NCBI RefSeq assembly: GCF_040954645.1
Contig: NC_092806.1
Coordinates: 136,609,697 to 136,673,696 of the forward strand
DNA length: 64,000 nt
Reading direction: 5' to 3'
DNA from: Diabrotica undecimpunctata
Lineage: Eukaryota; Arthropoda; Insecta; Coleoptera; Chrysomelidae
Below the pieces are notes generated by a model. It did not search any database. It worked only from the letters and a program-made list of their open reading frames with translations, and was not told the DNA's origin. Positions 12,945-24,334 of the stretch are shown here, piece after piece. The position numbers and the translations under genes are program-made. Each line of letters opens with the position of its first letter. Position 1 is the stretch's first letter.

Positions 12945-13352
12945 TAAGTACTTTATTGTTTTTTAAAATATGTCCCCCTAAGATCGATACACTTTTGCAT
13001 ACGTTCAAACCAATTGGTAAAACAGTTATTCCAGTCTTCAGTTGACACCTGCTGTTTTAAAGGCATCGATGGCTTCTTCTGGCGACTGGAATCGCTGATC
13101 ACGCATTGAATTCTTGATCTTTGGGAAAGTGAAGAAGTCATTGGGACTTGGGTCTGGGCTATACGATGGATGGTTTAACAATTCAATGTTTCGAAGCTCC
13201 AACAACTTTATTGTCTTGTGGACAGTGTGAGCACTTACATTGTCCTGATGTAGGAGGATTCGCCGTTGTGTGTTGCTTTGTAGGAGTTTCGCGATAACTT
13301 CTGGTAAATAAACGGTTATATACCAATTAGTAGTAACCGTTCTTTGACACAC
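12945..13352 (-). mobile_element. mariner (SETMAR-like) transposase C-terminal half, frameshifted
   Basis: The reverse strand has ILLHQDNVSAHTVHKTIKLL (second catalytic Asp) and NHPSYSPDPSPNDFFTFPKI (third Asp, DD34D-type spacing), then EEAIDAFKT. A frameshift near 13040-13080 moves the end into another frame: WNNCFTNWFERMQKCIDLRG, the standard mariner C-terminus. The N-terminal half and first Asp are absent. It is a different family from the adjacent copy at 11.7-12.5 kb. Confidence 0.87.
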
Positions 13353-14379
13353 TTCGAGAATGGATCATTTTTGTTGGTTTTTCCTCATCGTGAAATCAAA
13401 ATTGTAAAAATTTTTTTGTCGAAAATGTTCTCGGCTAAGATCCACTTTTTGATCGACTTGCTAATTTCAAAAATTCACTGTATCTACACGACTTGTTGTA
13501 TCGCAATGAAACTCTCGATTTATGTCAACAAAAGATTGAGGTTACATTTGTGTCGGAAGGTTTTATTGGTGGCGCCCTCTAAGCGGCCAAATGCAAAACT
13601 AAAAAGACAAACCTCGTATATCGTTGATTAAGAGTGTTAACCTGACAACTCCAGAATAGAAAAGTATTCAGGAGACAAAAAAACTTGTAAGTTTATCCAA
13701 AACTAATGTTGAAGACATTTTTTGTCACAATTATTTATTAACTATTATAGTATAGGAGTTATTTGATTATCTTTCTTTAAAAAATGTTCGTACATTTAGT
13801 TTACGGAACTGAAAAATGGAGTTAACAGATTTTCGAGAATATATGTTGAACTCTATCTGGAGTTGGCAGTTTTATTTATAAATAAAAAAATAAGAAAGGG
13901 TTTTATTTCCATTTATGTATTTACGCTAGATTTTTTGCGACTAAATTAGTTTTGATAAAAAAATCAGTAACTTAAACTTTTACAAAATTAATACTGCAAA
14001 ATTTAAACTAAAAATTGTATAATTATTACATTTACCGTTACTCATGAGGAAAATTGTCATAATATTCATGGTGGTCTGCTGATAAAGTAGATTTTAACTC
14101 TTGTGAATCTATATACTTTTTATTTTTAAAAGGTTTACATGCAGAATATCAAGTTCACGAACACGATCAAGAACAAGTCTCCATAGGCTTTTATATATGC
14201 TGTGGTAGAATCTCCCATTCGTTATTACTTACTTTAGAGTCTCCCTTCCTCTTCCTAGGTCTAATACTTTTAACCAATTGGCATATAGATGAGGTTTATT
14301 ATTGGAATCATTTTATTTTCAATCTTTGCTTAATTTCTCTTAATAATATGCAAGTTTTATTCAGCTTCAGAAACATGGT

Positions 14380-14781
14380 TATTCTTGTAAACACATAGCC
14401 CACATTCATCTTTTTAGGCCGGAAAAGGGCTAGATTTTGTGTATTAAACACGTTATTGAACGTGAACTTGAACAATGAAGCTACATTCTTTGAATGATAC
14501 CAATCGTAAAATTTATATAGATTTTGTTTTGAAGACTACTCTGGTAAAAGATACCTTTTACTCGTAGAAGCTCTACAATAATGTGACTCCATACACGGTA
14601 GTTTAAAAAAATCATCCAATGCCGTATTTTCCATTTCAAACGGATTTTTAGGGCGTTTGTTTTGCCTATAGACGTTAGGTTTTGGCATATGTGTGGAATC
14701 TCTGGATTCGAATGGTAATGAAAAGTTATTTTTCCAATTTAAAAGTGTCCATCTGTCAATACCAGTCGTATTTAAATACAT
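14380..14781 (-). mobile_element. Fragment of a repeated TE-type protein (ESHYCR family)
   Basis: The reverse strand frame has TALDDFFKLPCMESHYCRAS then STSKRYLLPE; beyond 14536 frameshifted pieces read FRPKKDEC-like. This 'LP..ESHYCR....K.YL' plus 'KK..C..C' pattern occurs in multi-copy arthropod proteins that behave like transposon ORFs. I do not know its superfamily. It is a decayed copy. Confidence 0.5.
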
Positions 14782-15189
14782 TTTGCGGTATACTTTCTAT
14801 CTATTTATAGAAGTCGATTTTACAGTATTATCTACAAATATTACCTTTTCTTCTCCACAGATTAAATTCCAGAAGTACTTAAATATTACGTTTCTCAGAA
14901 ATTTTATTACACTTAAGTAATCAATTTCAAGTTTGCTGTGGAACTCTGAGGACCTCATCACCTATTTTATATATAAATAACTAAAAAGCACCTGATAGAA
15001 AAAAAAAGCTAGAAACAAATTACCAAAAAAAAACGACTATGTATTAGAGATCAATACTACTTAGTAATAGATTTAGGATAAGATTGTATAAGAAACAATG
15101 ACTAATGAAAAATGAGTAAAAATTGTAAGATTGGCGAATGGATTTAGTGTCCGCAGTCATATAAACCCAAACAAACAACAACAATCAAT

Positions 15190-15749
15190 TTCAAACAGAA
15201 AACGGAGGTACAGAAGACGATATTCGTATGAGGATACGAAAAGCTCAACAAGCTTTCAGCACGCTCAACCCTGTTTGGAGATCTGGCGAGTATACTACAA
15301 GGACAAAGATCCGAATATTCCGATCAAATGTCATGTCTGTTCTACTCTACGGATGTGAAACCTGGAAAGTGACAAACACCCTCACAGACAAACTGCAGGT
15401 CTTTGTTAACAAATGTCTACGAAGAATTGTTCGTATATTCTGGCCTAACACCATCAGAAACGACGATCTGCTACACCTGACCGAACAAAAGAGGGTACAA
15501 AATGAAATTAAGTCCAGAAAGTGGGGTTGGATCGGTCACACACTCCGAAAAAATAGTTGCAGTATCGCAAAGACTGCCCTAGAGTGGAATCCCCAAGGGA
15601 AAAGAAAAAGAGGTCGCCCAGTACAAACTTGGAGAAGATCCATCATGGACGAGATAAGAGGCCAAGGAAAGTCTTGGAATGAGGTGAAGGCCTTAGCGCA
15701 AAATAGAACCCGATGGCGCGTTTTCACTGAAGCTCTATGCTCCACTTAG
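15190..15749 (+). mobile_element. LINE ORF2 C-terminus (DUF6451-type), copy 1
   Basis: An open frame from 15228 reads RIRKAQQAFSTLNPVWRSGE, SVLLYGCETWKV, LQVFVNKCLRRIVRIFWPNT, SRKWGWIGHTLRKN and GRPVQTWRRSIMDEIRGQGK. This is the conserved C-terminal domain after the reverse transcriptase of an RTE-like LINE. The copy is 5'-truncated, as usual for LINE insertions. The same family recurs at 61.3-63.1 kb. Confidence 0.85.
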
Positions 15750-17248
15750 GAGTTCAAGAACCTTATATATAAGTAATCAATTTTCTTTGGTCTTGCAAGA
15801 ACATCTTTCTTTTAATTCTCGGGGTCTTTTCTCCATATCATAGTTCCACTTTCCGTTTATCTTTTGTCTTTTAAAATATCCTTCCCCACGACTTATTTTT
15901 TTCAGCATACCAAGTCTTTTTATTGAACTAAAACCTCTTTTTACATTTTTTTTGCCTTTTCTGGAACATGAAACAATGAAATACACTTACCTCTTTGTCA
16001 AAAATACGAAAAACATTAATTTTCTTTAATAGTTCTCTGAAAAACTAGGATTTGCAACTCACAAGCACATGCTCACTTGTTTCCAGCCTTAGTTATACTG
16101 GAGATAGCAGTTTTGCCGTATAAAAAATATCGCTATGGAGAAAGCAGGATAATGTGCACTTAAAATTTTATTATTTCTTAACTACATTGGAGTCAGTGGG
16201 TTTGTGGGATAGTGTATGAAGGTATATAAATGCAGAATCCGCTCAAATGTCATTTCAGGTAAATAATGGAGTTAGCAGGTTAGCTGCGTTGAAAAGTTTT
16301 ACGTGCATTATATTGGCATTTCGACCTCTCATTTCATAATGTACCATCAGTCAATCATGCACATTATGTTCCTATAATAATTTCCAATATATTTGTGTGA
16401 AAATATCTACTTAAAATCTAACTATTCGTCTCAACAGGGTGGTCAGTAGCCAACTTGTTGTGGCCGTATGAGTCTACACATTTTCTTGTACAATTTCTTG
16501 TATCCTTTCTTGAGAAATTTCCAATATTTTGTTTTTTTATTTCTTTATCTTTATCTTTATTTTATGTGAGTATTATTTGAATAAAAAGTATGGTGTTTTT
16601 TATATATTTTCTATTGCTGCAATCATTTGTTTAGGAATTGCAAACAAATGTTATAAAATTATTGATAAAAATGAATTCTGATAGCTTAATTAAGTTACAC
16701 AAGTTGTGCAATATTATAATTTTGTATGCCTAATTATCTTGTGTATTATATTGTATATGAACTTTTTCTCTCTTCGTGTTGTGATCTTAAGTAAGTGATG
16801 CTATAGTACCAATTAACTCACTGATTCTTTATCACAATCTCTTAATTTTTGCCTTGCAAAAAATAATGATTTGTTGCATTATTTACTTAGTTCTTTGCTT
16901 AATTTTGTATATACAGTAGAACGGAAATTGAAAATAATTGAAACTGAAAATATTGAAAACATTCAAGACAAAAACTTAAAAGCATGTTTATTATACAGAG
17001 TAAAACCAGAAAATTGAACAATGTAGGATTAATAGGAGTTTGACATATAAAATTTCTTAACCTTTCGCTACCGAAGGGTCAAGTTGTTTTGTAGTTGACG
17101 GAGGGGGTACATTATGTATCCCATGCATTTTTATAGATTAAATATTAACATAATGCAATAATTTTAGTTAAAACATAATTAAAACAAATGCAAGTATTTT
17201 TTATTGAATATAAGTAACAATAAAAAAATATATGGTGTCTTGAAAAAA

Positions 17249-19061
17249 TTAATTATCGTTTTTTTGATTAGCTTTACATTTTGTACATATTATTGTTTGA
17301 ATTGTTGTGGTTGTTTGATGTTCAGCACAAACAAAGAATTTACAAGAATTGCACGTTTTTCTGCTTTTGTGGTCCTTCTTGCGTGGACAAAGTAAACATC
17401 GCCCTGAGGATTTCAAGATGGTGGCGTCGTTTTCGCGATTCTCCCTTGGTGGCGGTGGGAGAATCGTACATCGCGTTTATAATTCGCTTATGGAATTTTT
17501 GTGGACTTTGTAGTCGCCTATCGACATGGGGCTTTATAAGTTCTTGACCCAGGTTTAGTAAAAATTCTCTGCGTCTGTGGGAAGCTTCATACGCACGAAT
17601 GGAATTCTTTGTCGTCCACAGTACGTATGCATTCAGACCTGCAATGTCTAGAAGATTTTGAAACAAAACAAATGGCCATCTCTTAGAGGCTCTTTTACAA
17701 GAATATTCATTTACCATCTTATCCATAGTATCTACGGCACCTTTTGTAGAATTGTAATGCAAGATTATGTCTGGCTTATAGTCCGTCTCTTCTCCGCTAA
17801 TTTTATCGTCGTTATGTTCTGTACTCAATAAAATTACTGCTTTATTCTTTTTAGGAACGTAAAACGCCAGTGTTATTTCCTCAGTGAAGGCAAAAACTGA
17901 GGACTTTTCTTGTCTAGAAATATTGGGTAGTAGGGCTGGAGGGATATCCTGCTTGTTTTTTCGAAGTGTTCCACATAATGTTATTTGTCGATCTAGGAGT
18001 TGTTTTGCCAAGGGAACACTGGTAAAGAAATTAACAGTAGTGATGCCATAACCAGTTTTTAGAAATGAGACCAAATCAAGTACTACTCTTTTGCCCTGAT
18101 CTTTTTCTGGTTTGTTACCATCTTTTCCAGTATAAATCTGAAGGTTAGCAGCATAGGTGATTGTTGCATCAACTAGAGCCCATATTTTGATGCCATACTT
18201 GGCTGATTTTGATTTAATGTAGACTCTAAATGGACACTTACCTCTAAAACTTACAAGTTGTTCATCAACAGTTAGATGAGAGTGGCACTTAAAACTTTCT
18301 TTACAGTGTTCTACAAACTTTGTAAACACTTCCATAAAAGCTGCTAGTTTGTCAGAACTTCTACGTTCTTCTCTAGTGTTCAAATCATCGAATCGCATAA
18401 GTGAAATTAAATCTAGAAATCGGTCGCGTGACATGGCAGCCGGAAAAATAGATCGACTGTACAAAGGGTTTCGACACCACAAAAAGTGCACTGGTTCCCT
18501 ATTGGCTTTTAGCGCACCCGCCGTAATCAAGAGTCCCAAGACCGCATAAATTTTCACTGAATCAGTGGGCAACCAGGTTCTTGTTTTATTAGGATTTTTC
18601 CCATTCCAATCCTGAAAGTATTTCTCCGCTTTCTGGTTTGTACATTTGACGATGATCTCTACAATTTTCTCATCTACAAATAATTTGCAGCAATCACTAA
18701 TTTTAGCGACATTTTTAGATTTTTCTGTAAGCCCTGGTTTTTCGAGCAAGTTTTTTGTGCGACATCTAGTTTGTCGTAAAGGACGATTTTTCCAAACTGT
18801 ACCATTCTTGAAAATAAATGTGGAATCTACTGCCCCCAAAACTGGTTTATCAGAATTATTACTGTCGCTCTCAGATGCCTAAAATATAATAAACTCAAGA
18901 TAGAAATATCGTACATAAAACAAAAATAAAAATTACCTGCAGAATTTCAGGCTCATATTCCGCTACTTCTAAATTATCATCTAATTCTGAATCATCCGAT
19001 AAACTATCTCTTTCAGAAAGGTAATCATCATCACTTTCCTCTAACCACTGCACTGCGTGCA
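17249..19061 (-). pseudogene. piggyBac transposase with Asp-to-Val change, C-terminal frameshift and lost start
   Basis: The long frame (18839-17340, 499 codons) carries the DDE_Tnp_1_7 core: DFN-like N-terminal helices, SHLTVDEQLVSFRGKC (first Asp), GITTVNFFTSVPLAKQLL and KGAVDTMDKMVNEYSCKR (third Asp). The second catalytic Asp, normally in DNFFTS, is Val (GTT for GAT). Upstream a 58-bp GT..AG intron (18879-18936) joins an acidic exon (EESDDDYLSERDSLSDDSEL). Near 17400 a one-base shift diverts the C-terminus; the other frame restores LCPRKKDHKSRKTC..C..FVCAEH, the Cys-rich finger, ending at TAA 17249-17251. No ATG remains. Confidence 0.88.
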
Positions 19062-19072
19062 GTGGTTAGAGG
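19038..19072. repeat. Perfect 15-bp inverted repeat, 5-nt spacer
   Basis: CCTCTAACCACTGCA (19038-19052) and its exact reverse complement (19058-19072) are separated by 5 nt. The left arm belongs to the piggyBac N-terminal exon (it encodes QWLEE on the reverse strand). The right arm is a copy of that coding sequence in inverse orientation, so the hairpin marks the breakpoint where the transposase is truncated. Confidence 0.95.
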
Positions 19073-19935
19073 TGTTATAAATATATGAGATGAAATAATA
19101 ATTCGACATCATTGGATCTGTGTATAATCCTGTATGTTTAATAGCTCACGCATATTAACCTTTAATGTTTTTGCACGTTGCGGAGTTGTAACAAGTATCG
19201 GTGAATTAAAATCATGACATTGGCCACATTCTGCAATCCAAAATAAATCCAACGACCTTATTGCTAATAATAGCGCGTTGTTTGATACTGAGGGCTTTGT
19301 CCTCTACAATCTGTCGAAGATAAAAGATGAACAGATAAAAGATAGCTAAAATTTTTGTTTACAAATTTCGAAATTGTTGTTAATAAATAAATTGTAAACT
19401 GTTATTTTTGTTTAGAATGCGTGAACTGCTTATAGTTATTAAAATATGTTCTATTTGTAGAGTTGATTCAAGTTTGATTTAAATATATTTGAATTGCTAT
19501 ACAAAAAAAAAAGGATATTTATAGTTTTCGTAGGAATCCACTCTTTAATTATCATCCTAAAAGTAAAATAACAGAATTCTTGATAAAAAACATAATAACG
19601 ATCTAATATAAGATATAATCTATAGAATGTAGTGTATTAACATAACATCTTTTAGTGATGTGCTGTGAGTATTTGAAAACTATTAAGATTTCGAACTCTA
19701 TTAAATAATCATCTATTTCCAATAGCCGCTTCAATTCAAATTGAGCATTTGCCTCCTTTCCTGACGTTTAGCAAAGTTGTTTGCTTTTGGTCTTCTGCCC
19801 TAAATGTTACCATCTAATACGCTTATTACATCTAGATCCCATTAGTTTTCTTTCGAAAACTTGCAATTTTTTTTCGAAGGACGTCACTGTCCTGCAAAGC
19901 TAACTTAAATTATATTTTCTAAATCAGTAAATATA

Positions 19936-21930
19936 CAGGGTGAGTCATAATTATTGGAACATACACTAAGGACAGGTTATTTGGACCAAAATATGGCTAT
20001 TGGGCCAAATATGCCTTAATAAAATCTTGCTGAGAAAAAAGATACAGGGTGTTAAAGTTAATTTTTGTTTTTCGTTTTTTGCTAATAGTTTCCCTGTATA
20101 TTTATAAATTGCTATCAAAATGGGCACAGAGGCATAATCTTAGACAAGAAATAGTATTTTATTTACAATTTTACGTTTTGTCATAGAGGGCGCCACGTGG
20201 ATCATTCCTAATGATCAAATTGACTCTAAACTTTTTCTGATGAAACTTTTTAGTAATTTTTATTAGAAAATATGACGTAAACATCATTTTTACGTAAAAT
20301 TGGTACTCTTGTTTAAACATGATAATTTCAACCGTTTTCTAGAGTCTTAAACAAGGATTTCAAATATTATTTCATTTATGAAAAGTATGCTTTTGACTGT
20401 CAGATAATTGTTGTTGGTAAATAACATTTGTTCAGATTAAATTATTTTTGATGTGACAGTGTAGTGTAATGTTGCATTTTTTAAAAGTAATCATTACTTT
20501 TTTTGATTAAAAATGCCTCGTCACAATCATTTTACCAATGAAGAAATGCGAGATATGATTTGCGTATAACGCACAAGAAAATTCTTGCGGTCGCTCGGCA
20601 GCCAGAAGGTATGGAATGTTATACGCAAACAGAAGGCAACCAAATCACAAAACTTTTGCAAGATTATATCGTAGTTTAGGTGAAACTGGGTCATTTCACA
20701 CTAAAAATCGGGGTGGTCGACCGAAACAAATCACACCTAATCAAGAAGATGAACTTTTGGTTCGAGTAGATGAAAATCCTGAAATAAGTTCACGACATCT
20801 ATCAGCAGCAACTGGAGTAAGTCAGTCGTCTATTGTTAGAATTCTAAAAAAAAGAGAACCTCCATCCTTATCACTTCACTCCTGTTCAAAATTTACTTCC
20901 AACAGATCTTCCACGACGGTTACAGTTTTTCCAACGTATTCTGAATAAACATCGCAATGACAGACACTTTATTAAGAATATTATGTTCATCGACGAAGCA
21001 ACTTTTACCAGACGAGGGGTTTTTAATTGGCGAAATAGTCATTATTGGGAAGAAGAAAACCCGCATGCTATTAAAGCTAGACATTTTCAGCATGAGTTTA
21101 AATTGAATATTTGGTGTGGCATTATAGGCGACCAACTACTAGGGCCTTATGTTCTTCCTCCCAGTTTAAATGGAGATTCTTATTTATTCTTTTTGGAAAA
21201 TACTCTTAGTGATATTTTAGATGATCTGTCACTGGATGTAAAAAGAAAAATGTGGTTTGGAGCAGGATGGAGCGCCACCTCATTTTTCATTAGCTGTTAG
21301 AAATTATCTTAATGACGTATTTCCTCAACGATGGATTGGCAGAGGCAGTGATTTTCAATGGCCACCAAGAAGTCCTGAGTATCCCGCTAGATTTTTATTT
21401 TTGGGGACATGTAAACTCCTTAGTTTATGCCAATGAATTCAATACACGAGACGAACTTTGGAGATACATTCAAAATGCAGCTAATCTTATAAGGGGACAG
21501 AATAATATTTTTTTAACGTCCGAAAATCCTTTATAAAAAGAATTGGAAAAGTCATAGAAATCGGAGGAGACCATGTAGAACATTTAGTTTGAGTTTTTGT
21601 GAGTTCGTTAAAAAGTATTTAGTTTTGATTTATCGTCAAAACGGAAACCTTACGTTAGTTGCAACTTTGTTTATTAGTTTGGTATTTGATAGTGGAATTG
21701 TAAATAAAATACTATTTCTTGTCTAAGATTATGCCTCTGTGCCAATTTTGATAGCAATTTATAAATATACAGGGAAACTATTAGCAAAAAACGAAAAACA
21801 AAAATTAACTTTAACACCCTGTATCTTTTTTCTCAGCAACATTTTATTATGGCATATTTGGCCCAATAGCCATATTTTGGTCCAAATAACCTGTCCTTAG
21901 TCTATGTCCCAATAGTTATGACTCACCCTG
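19936..21930 (+). mobile_element. Tc1-like DNA transposon with 235-bp terminal inverted repeats
   Basis: The arms are 19936-20170 and 21696-21930, beginning CAGGGTGAGTCATAA and differing at only about 7-8 positions. Both ends are flanked by TA (19934-19935 and 21931-21932), the Tc1/mariner target duplication. Each arm carries an internal second 'acagggtgttaaagtt' and 'cctgtatatttataaat'. The length is 1,995 bp and ends are intact, so the copy is fairly young, though its transposase is broken. Confidence 0.92.
20513..21592 (+). pseudogene. Tc1-like transposase with several frameshifts
   Basis: It starts MPRHNHFTNEEMRDM at 20513. A one-base insertion near 20567 shifts it to YGMLYANRRQPNHKTFARLY and the helix-turn-helix region (RHLSAATGVSQSSIVRILKK). 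A second shift near 20850 leads to IMFIDEATFTRRGVFNWRN (first catalytic Asp). A third near 21260 precedes DGAPPHFSLAVRNYL (second Asp), and the third block reads RSPEYPA where the family has SPD. The end GGDHVEHLV-TGA (to 21592) is the usual C-terminus. Nearly full length, but not functional. Confidence 0.88.
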
Positions 21931-22217
21931 TATTGTTTATAATAATGGTATAAAGACAAATTTAATATATATATTTTTTTCTGAGCATATTTTGCTTTTA
22001 CAAATTATTCTCTTAACAATTAAACATCAAAATTATATTATTAGGCCAATTTATTAATTACTTTATTTTACTAAGTGGCAGCTTTTTTGTACAATGCATT
22101 ATGTAAAAGTTTCTATTTGTTTTGAGTTTCTCCTGTTTAAATTGTTTCAGATACTAGACCATATAGGATCGTTCACGCAACAATTCAATTAGAAGCTTTA
22201 AATGTTTTATTGTTACT

Positions 22218-23230
22218 CCAGTCGTCAGAGACGAAAATGCCACTGAACCTCTAAAAATCATACGAACGAGCTGAATTTTGCAAAGCATATTAATTTTGAG
22301 ACCCAAAAAAAGAAGCAAAAAAGTTTACCACTTTTATCCTCGTCTTCCCCCCAAACCCCCCTCGCAGGGTGGTAAAAACGCAAAAAAATCGATTTACCAA
22401 GTAGACTTACCAAGTACACTGTAGAAAAAATGTTTAAATAAAAAATGTAGCTGAGATAATTTTAAATAAAAATGTTTATAAACATTTTTTGTGTAAAATG
22501 AACCGTTCTCTCAGAAACAACGCTTGAAGCGACCGTCGATTTTGCATACCGGTTACGCGCGCGAAATCAATGTTAACATTTCAAAAATTGAAATTTCATG
22601 TAATAGGTTTTAAAGATTGATCTCTAAAAATGGAAATTTTATTACAACTGGTCAATGAAACTGATCAATTTTATTGATCTCACGAGATTCGTAAAAAATG
22701 GCAAAAATCGCGCCCAATAATTTATTTAACACCATTATAAAAACTGAGTTTATTCTCGGCAAAATAAAAAAAACTGCATACAAAAGCTGCACTCTTAGCC
22801 TTTAAAACGCATCTTGATTTTTGTTGAGAGGACATTTGGGTCAAAAGATATCGAATTTTTACCATCGAGCTGATACAAATTTTATTGAACATTGATTTCG
22901 CGCGCGTAACTGACATGCAAAATCGACGGTCGCTTAAAGCGTTATTTCTAAGAGAGTGGTTTATTCTACACAAAAAATGCTTATAACCATTTTTGTTTAA
23001 AATGATCTCAGCTACATTTTTTATTTGAAACATTTTTTTCTACGTTGTACAGTTTCTTGGCAAATTGATTTTTTTGCGTTTTTGCCCCATCTGCGAGGGG
23101 GCTTTTAAGGGGAACCCCGGTGGTAAAAGTTGTAAACTTTTTTGCATTTTTTTAGAGTCCTAAAATTAATATTTTCTGCAAAATTCAGCTTGTTTGTACG
23201 ATTTTTAGGGGTCAACTCTCTGACGACTGG
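22218..23230. mobile_element. 1-kb imperfect palindrome, fold-back type element
   Basis: The ends read CCAGTCGTCAGAGA (22218) and, inverted, ..CTCTGACGACTGG (to 23230). The arms (about 22218-22590 and 22880-23230) match over roughly 350 bp, including 'gctgaattttgca', 'aacgcaaaaaaatc', 'aaaaaatgtagctgaga' and 'gcgaccgtcgattttgcat..gttacgcgcgcgaaatcaatgtt'. The 290-bp centre is unique with no coding signal. A target duplication could not be identified by eye. Open frames here (22722-23033) are chance. Confidence 0.8.
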
Positions 23231-24094
23231 ACTATGTCGTATATTTCTGAAAATTTAAACCAGGAGAGGGAGGTAAAAGATGCTCCACCTTCGAATTTAA
23301 TATTTTTTCATTAATTATTACTTTTGGTTAGCAGTTAACCAAAGTTCACGGTTAAAATCAAAGGATCATCATCTGGTGGTGTCGCGTAATGGCGGGTGAC
23401 GGTTTATTAGAAGTACCCAAACCAAAACAATTTTTTGCATACCAGGCGTGCATCGCAATAAATTAAAAAGAATTGTCGAAAACATTTTAAAATTTCTGTT
23501 ACACTAAATGTATTAATGATGTTTCATCAATACGAATTATTAAAATAGAAAACCTTTTAATTTCTATAAATATTTTTACTTTATGCAGATACTTTTATAA
23601 CTTTAATTACCAAATCATTCCGATAATAATAAAAGTGCAGTTTTTGCGGGACATGTGGAAAGTCCTGTCTCGTGTCCCGTCCCGCAGAAAAATCTTTGTC
23701 CCGTCTTGTCCCGCGGGACAAAATGCGGTACTGGAACGTCCCGCGTGCATCAATAGTTTTGGAGCGGAATATGTCAGCGAGAAATAGACTTTGTGGTCCT
23801 TCATTATTCCTTTTGAATTTCATGCTTCTTATTATTTACAAAATTTCTTGATATCCAAATAGATGAAGTGAGCTTTAGTTGATAGGAGTTAATCTAACTT
23901 CGTGGCCATCGTTAGACTCACAGTGGCGGAAAACATTCTTAAAAAAATACCACATATTCTATATGACAAATTTTGTATTTCCGATTTAGTACTACTTGCT
24001 TTACTAGTTTATATTTTATTTAAACTTTATCGAATGTACTATTGAGGTATATCTTAATACCATTTATCTCATTTTATAAACGTTTTTGTTTTAG

Positions 24095-24334
24095 TACTTG
24101 CGAGTCAACTAGAAACTGTAAACGCCGCATGTCGTATACTATTAAAGTATTTGCTTAGTGCTCTCAGCACCGCATGTAGCGAAACCAATCCGAGCAGTGC
24201 CCAAATTGAACGATATTTAAATGCTATAAAAGTACTTTGCATAGGTACGGGACTGCTGTCCACCACGGAGGTCACCGTCCTCGTCGACAGTATGAAGGGA
24301 GAAAATTTACCACAACAGAATCCAGTGCCTTCAG
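24095..24334 (+). CDS. UBR4: UBR4 exon 3 (residues 79-159)
   Basis: Acceptor ttttgttttag, donor gtaagc. It encodes SQLETVNAACRILLKYLL and later NAIKVLCIGTGLLSTTEV, aligning with the vertebrate VAAACKVLIEF and LLIKGLCTGC segments. The phase joins exons 2 and 4 without a stop. A reverse-strand open frame over the same bases is a shadow. Confidence 0.95.

Larger units (their letters stand above)
17057..19075 (-). mobile_element. piggyBac-like element, 5'-truncated, inactive
   Basis: One end is clear: TTAA at 17057-17060 followed by CCTTTCGCTACCGAAGGG, a piggyBac-type terminus. The transposase is on the reverse strand. The opposite end is missing; the coding region stops at the perfect hairpin 19038-19072, and no matching TTAA plus inverted terminus was found beyond it. 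It is in intron 2, antisense to UBR4. Confidence 0.85.
7024..24094 (+). other. UBR4 intron 2, 17 kb, TE-filled
   Basis: Donor gtaagt at 7024 and acceptor ttttgttttag ending at 24094. It holds a deleted Copia element (8.3-10.1 kb), an RNase H fragment (11.2 kb), two broken Tc1/mariner copies (11.7-13.4 kb), a TE-type ORF fragment (14.4-14.8 kb), a LINE tail (15.2-15.7 kb), a piggyBac copy (17.06-19.07 kb), a Tc1-like element with 235-bp TIRs (19.9-21.9 kb) and a palindrome (22.2-23.2 kb). The stretches 7024-8280, 10700-11150, 13700-14380, 15760-17050, 19080-19930 and 23240-24090 show only AT-rich DNA without a recognisable feature. Confidence 0.93.

Noticed and set aside
17281..17547. Forward frames opposite the piggyBac transposase
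   Set aside because: Antisense shadows of the transposase C-terminus.
22722..23033. 103-codon reverse frame inside the palindrome
   Set aside because: It spans the unique centre and one arm, with no counterpart of a known family and no start context; likely chance.
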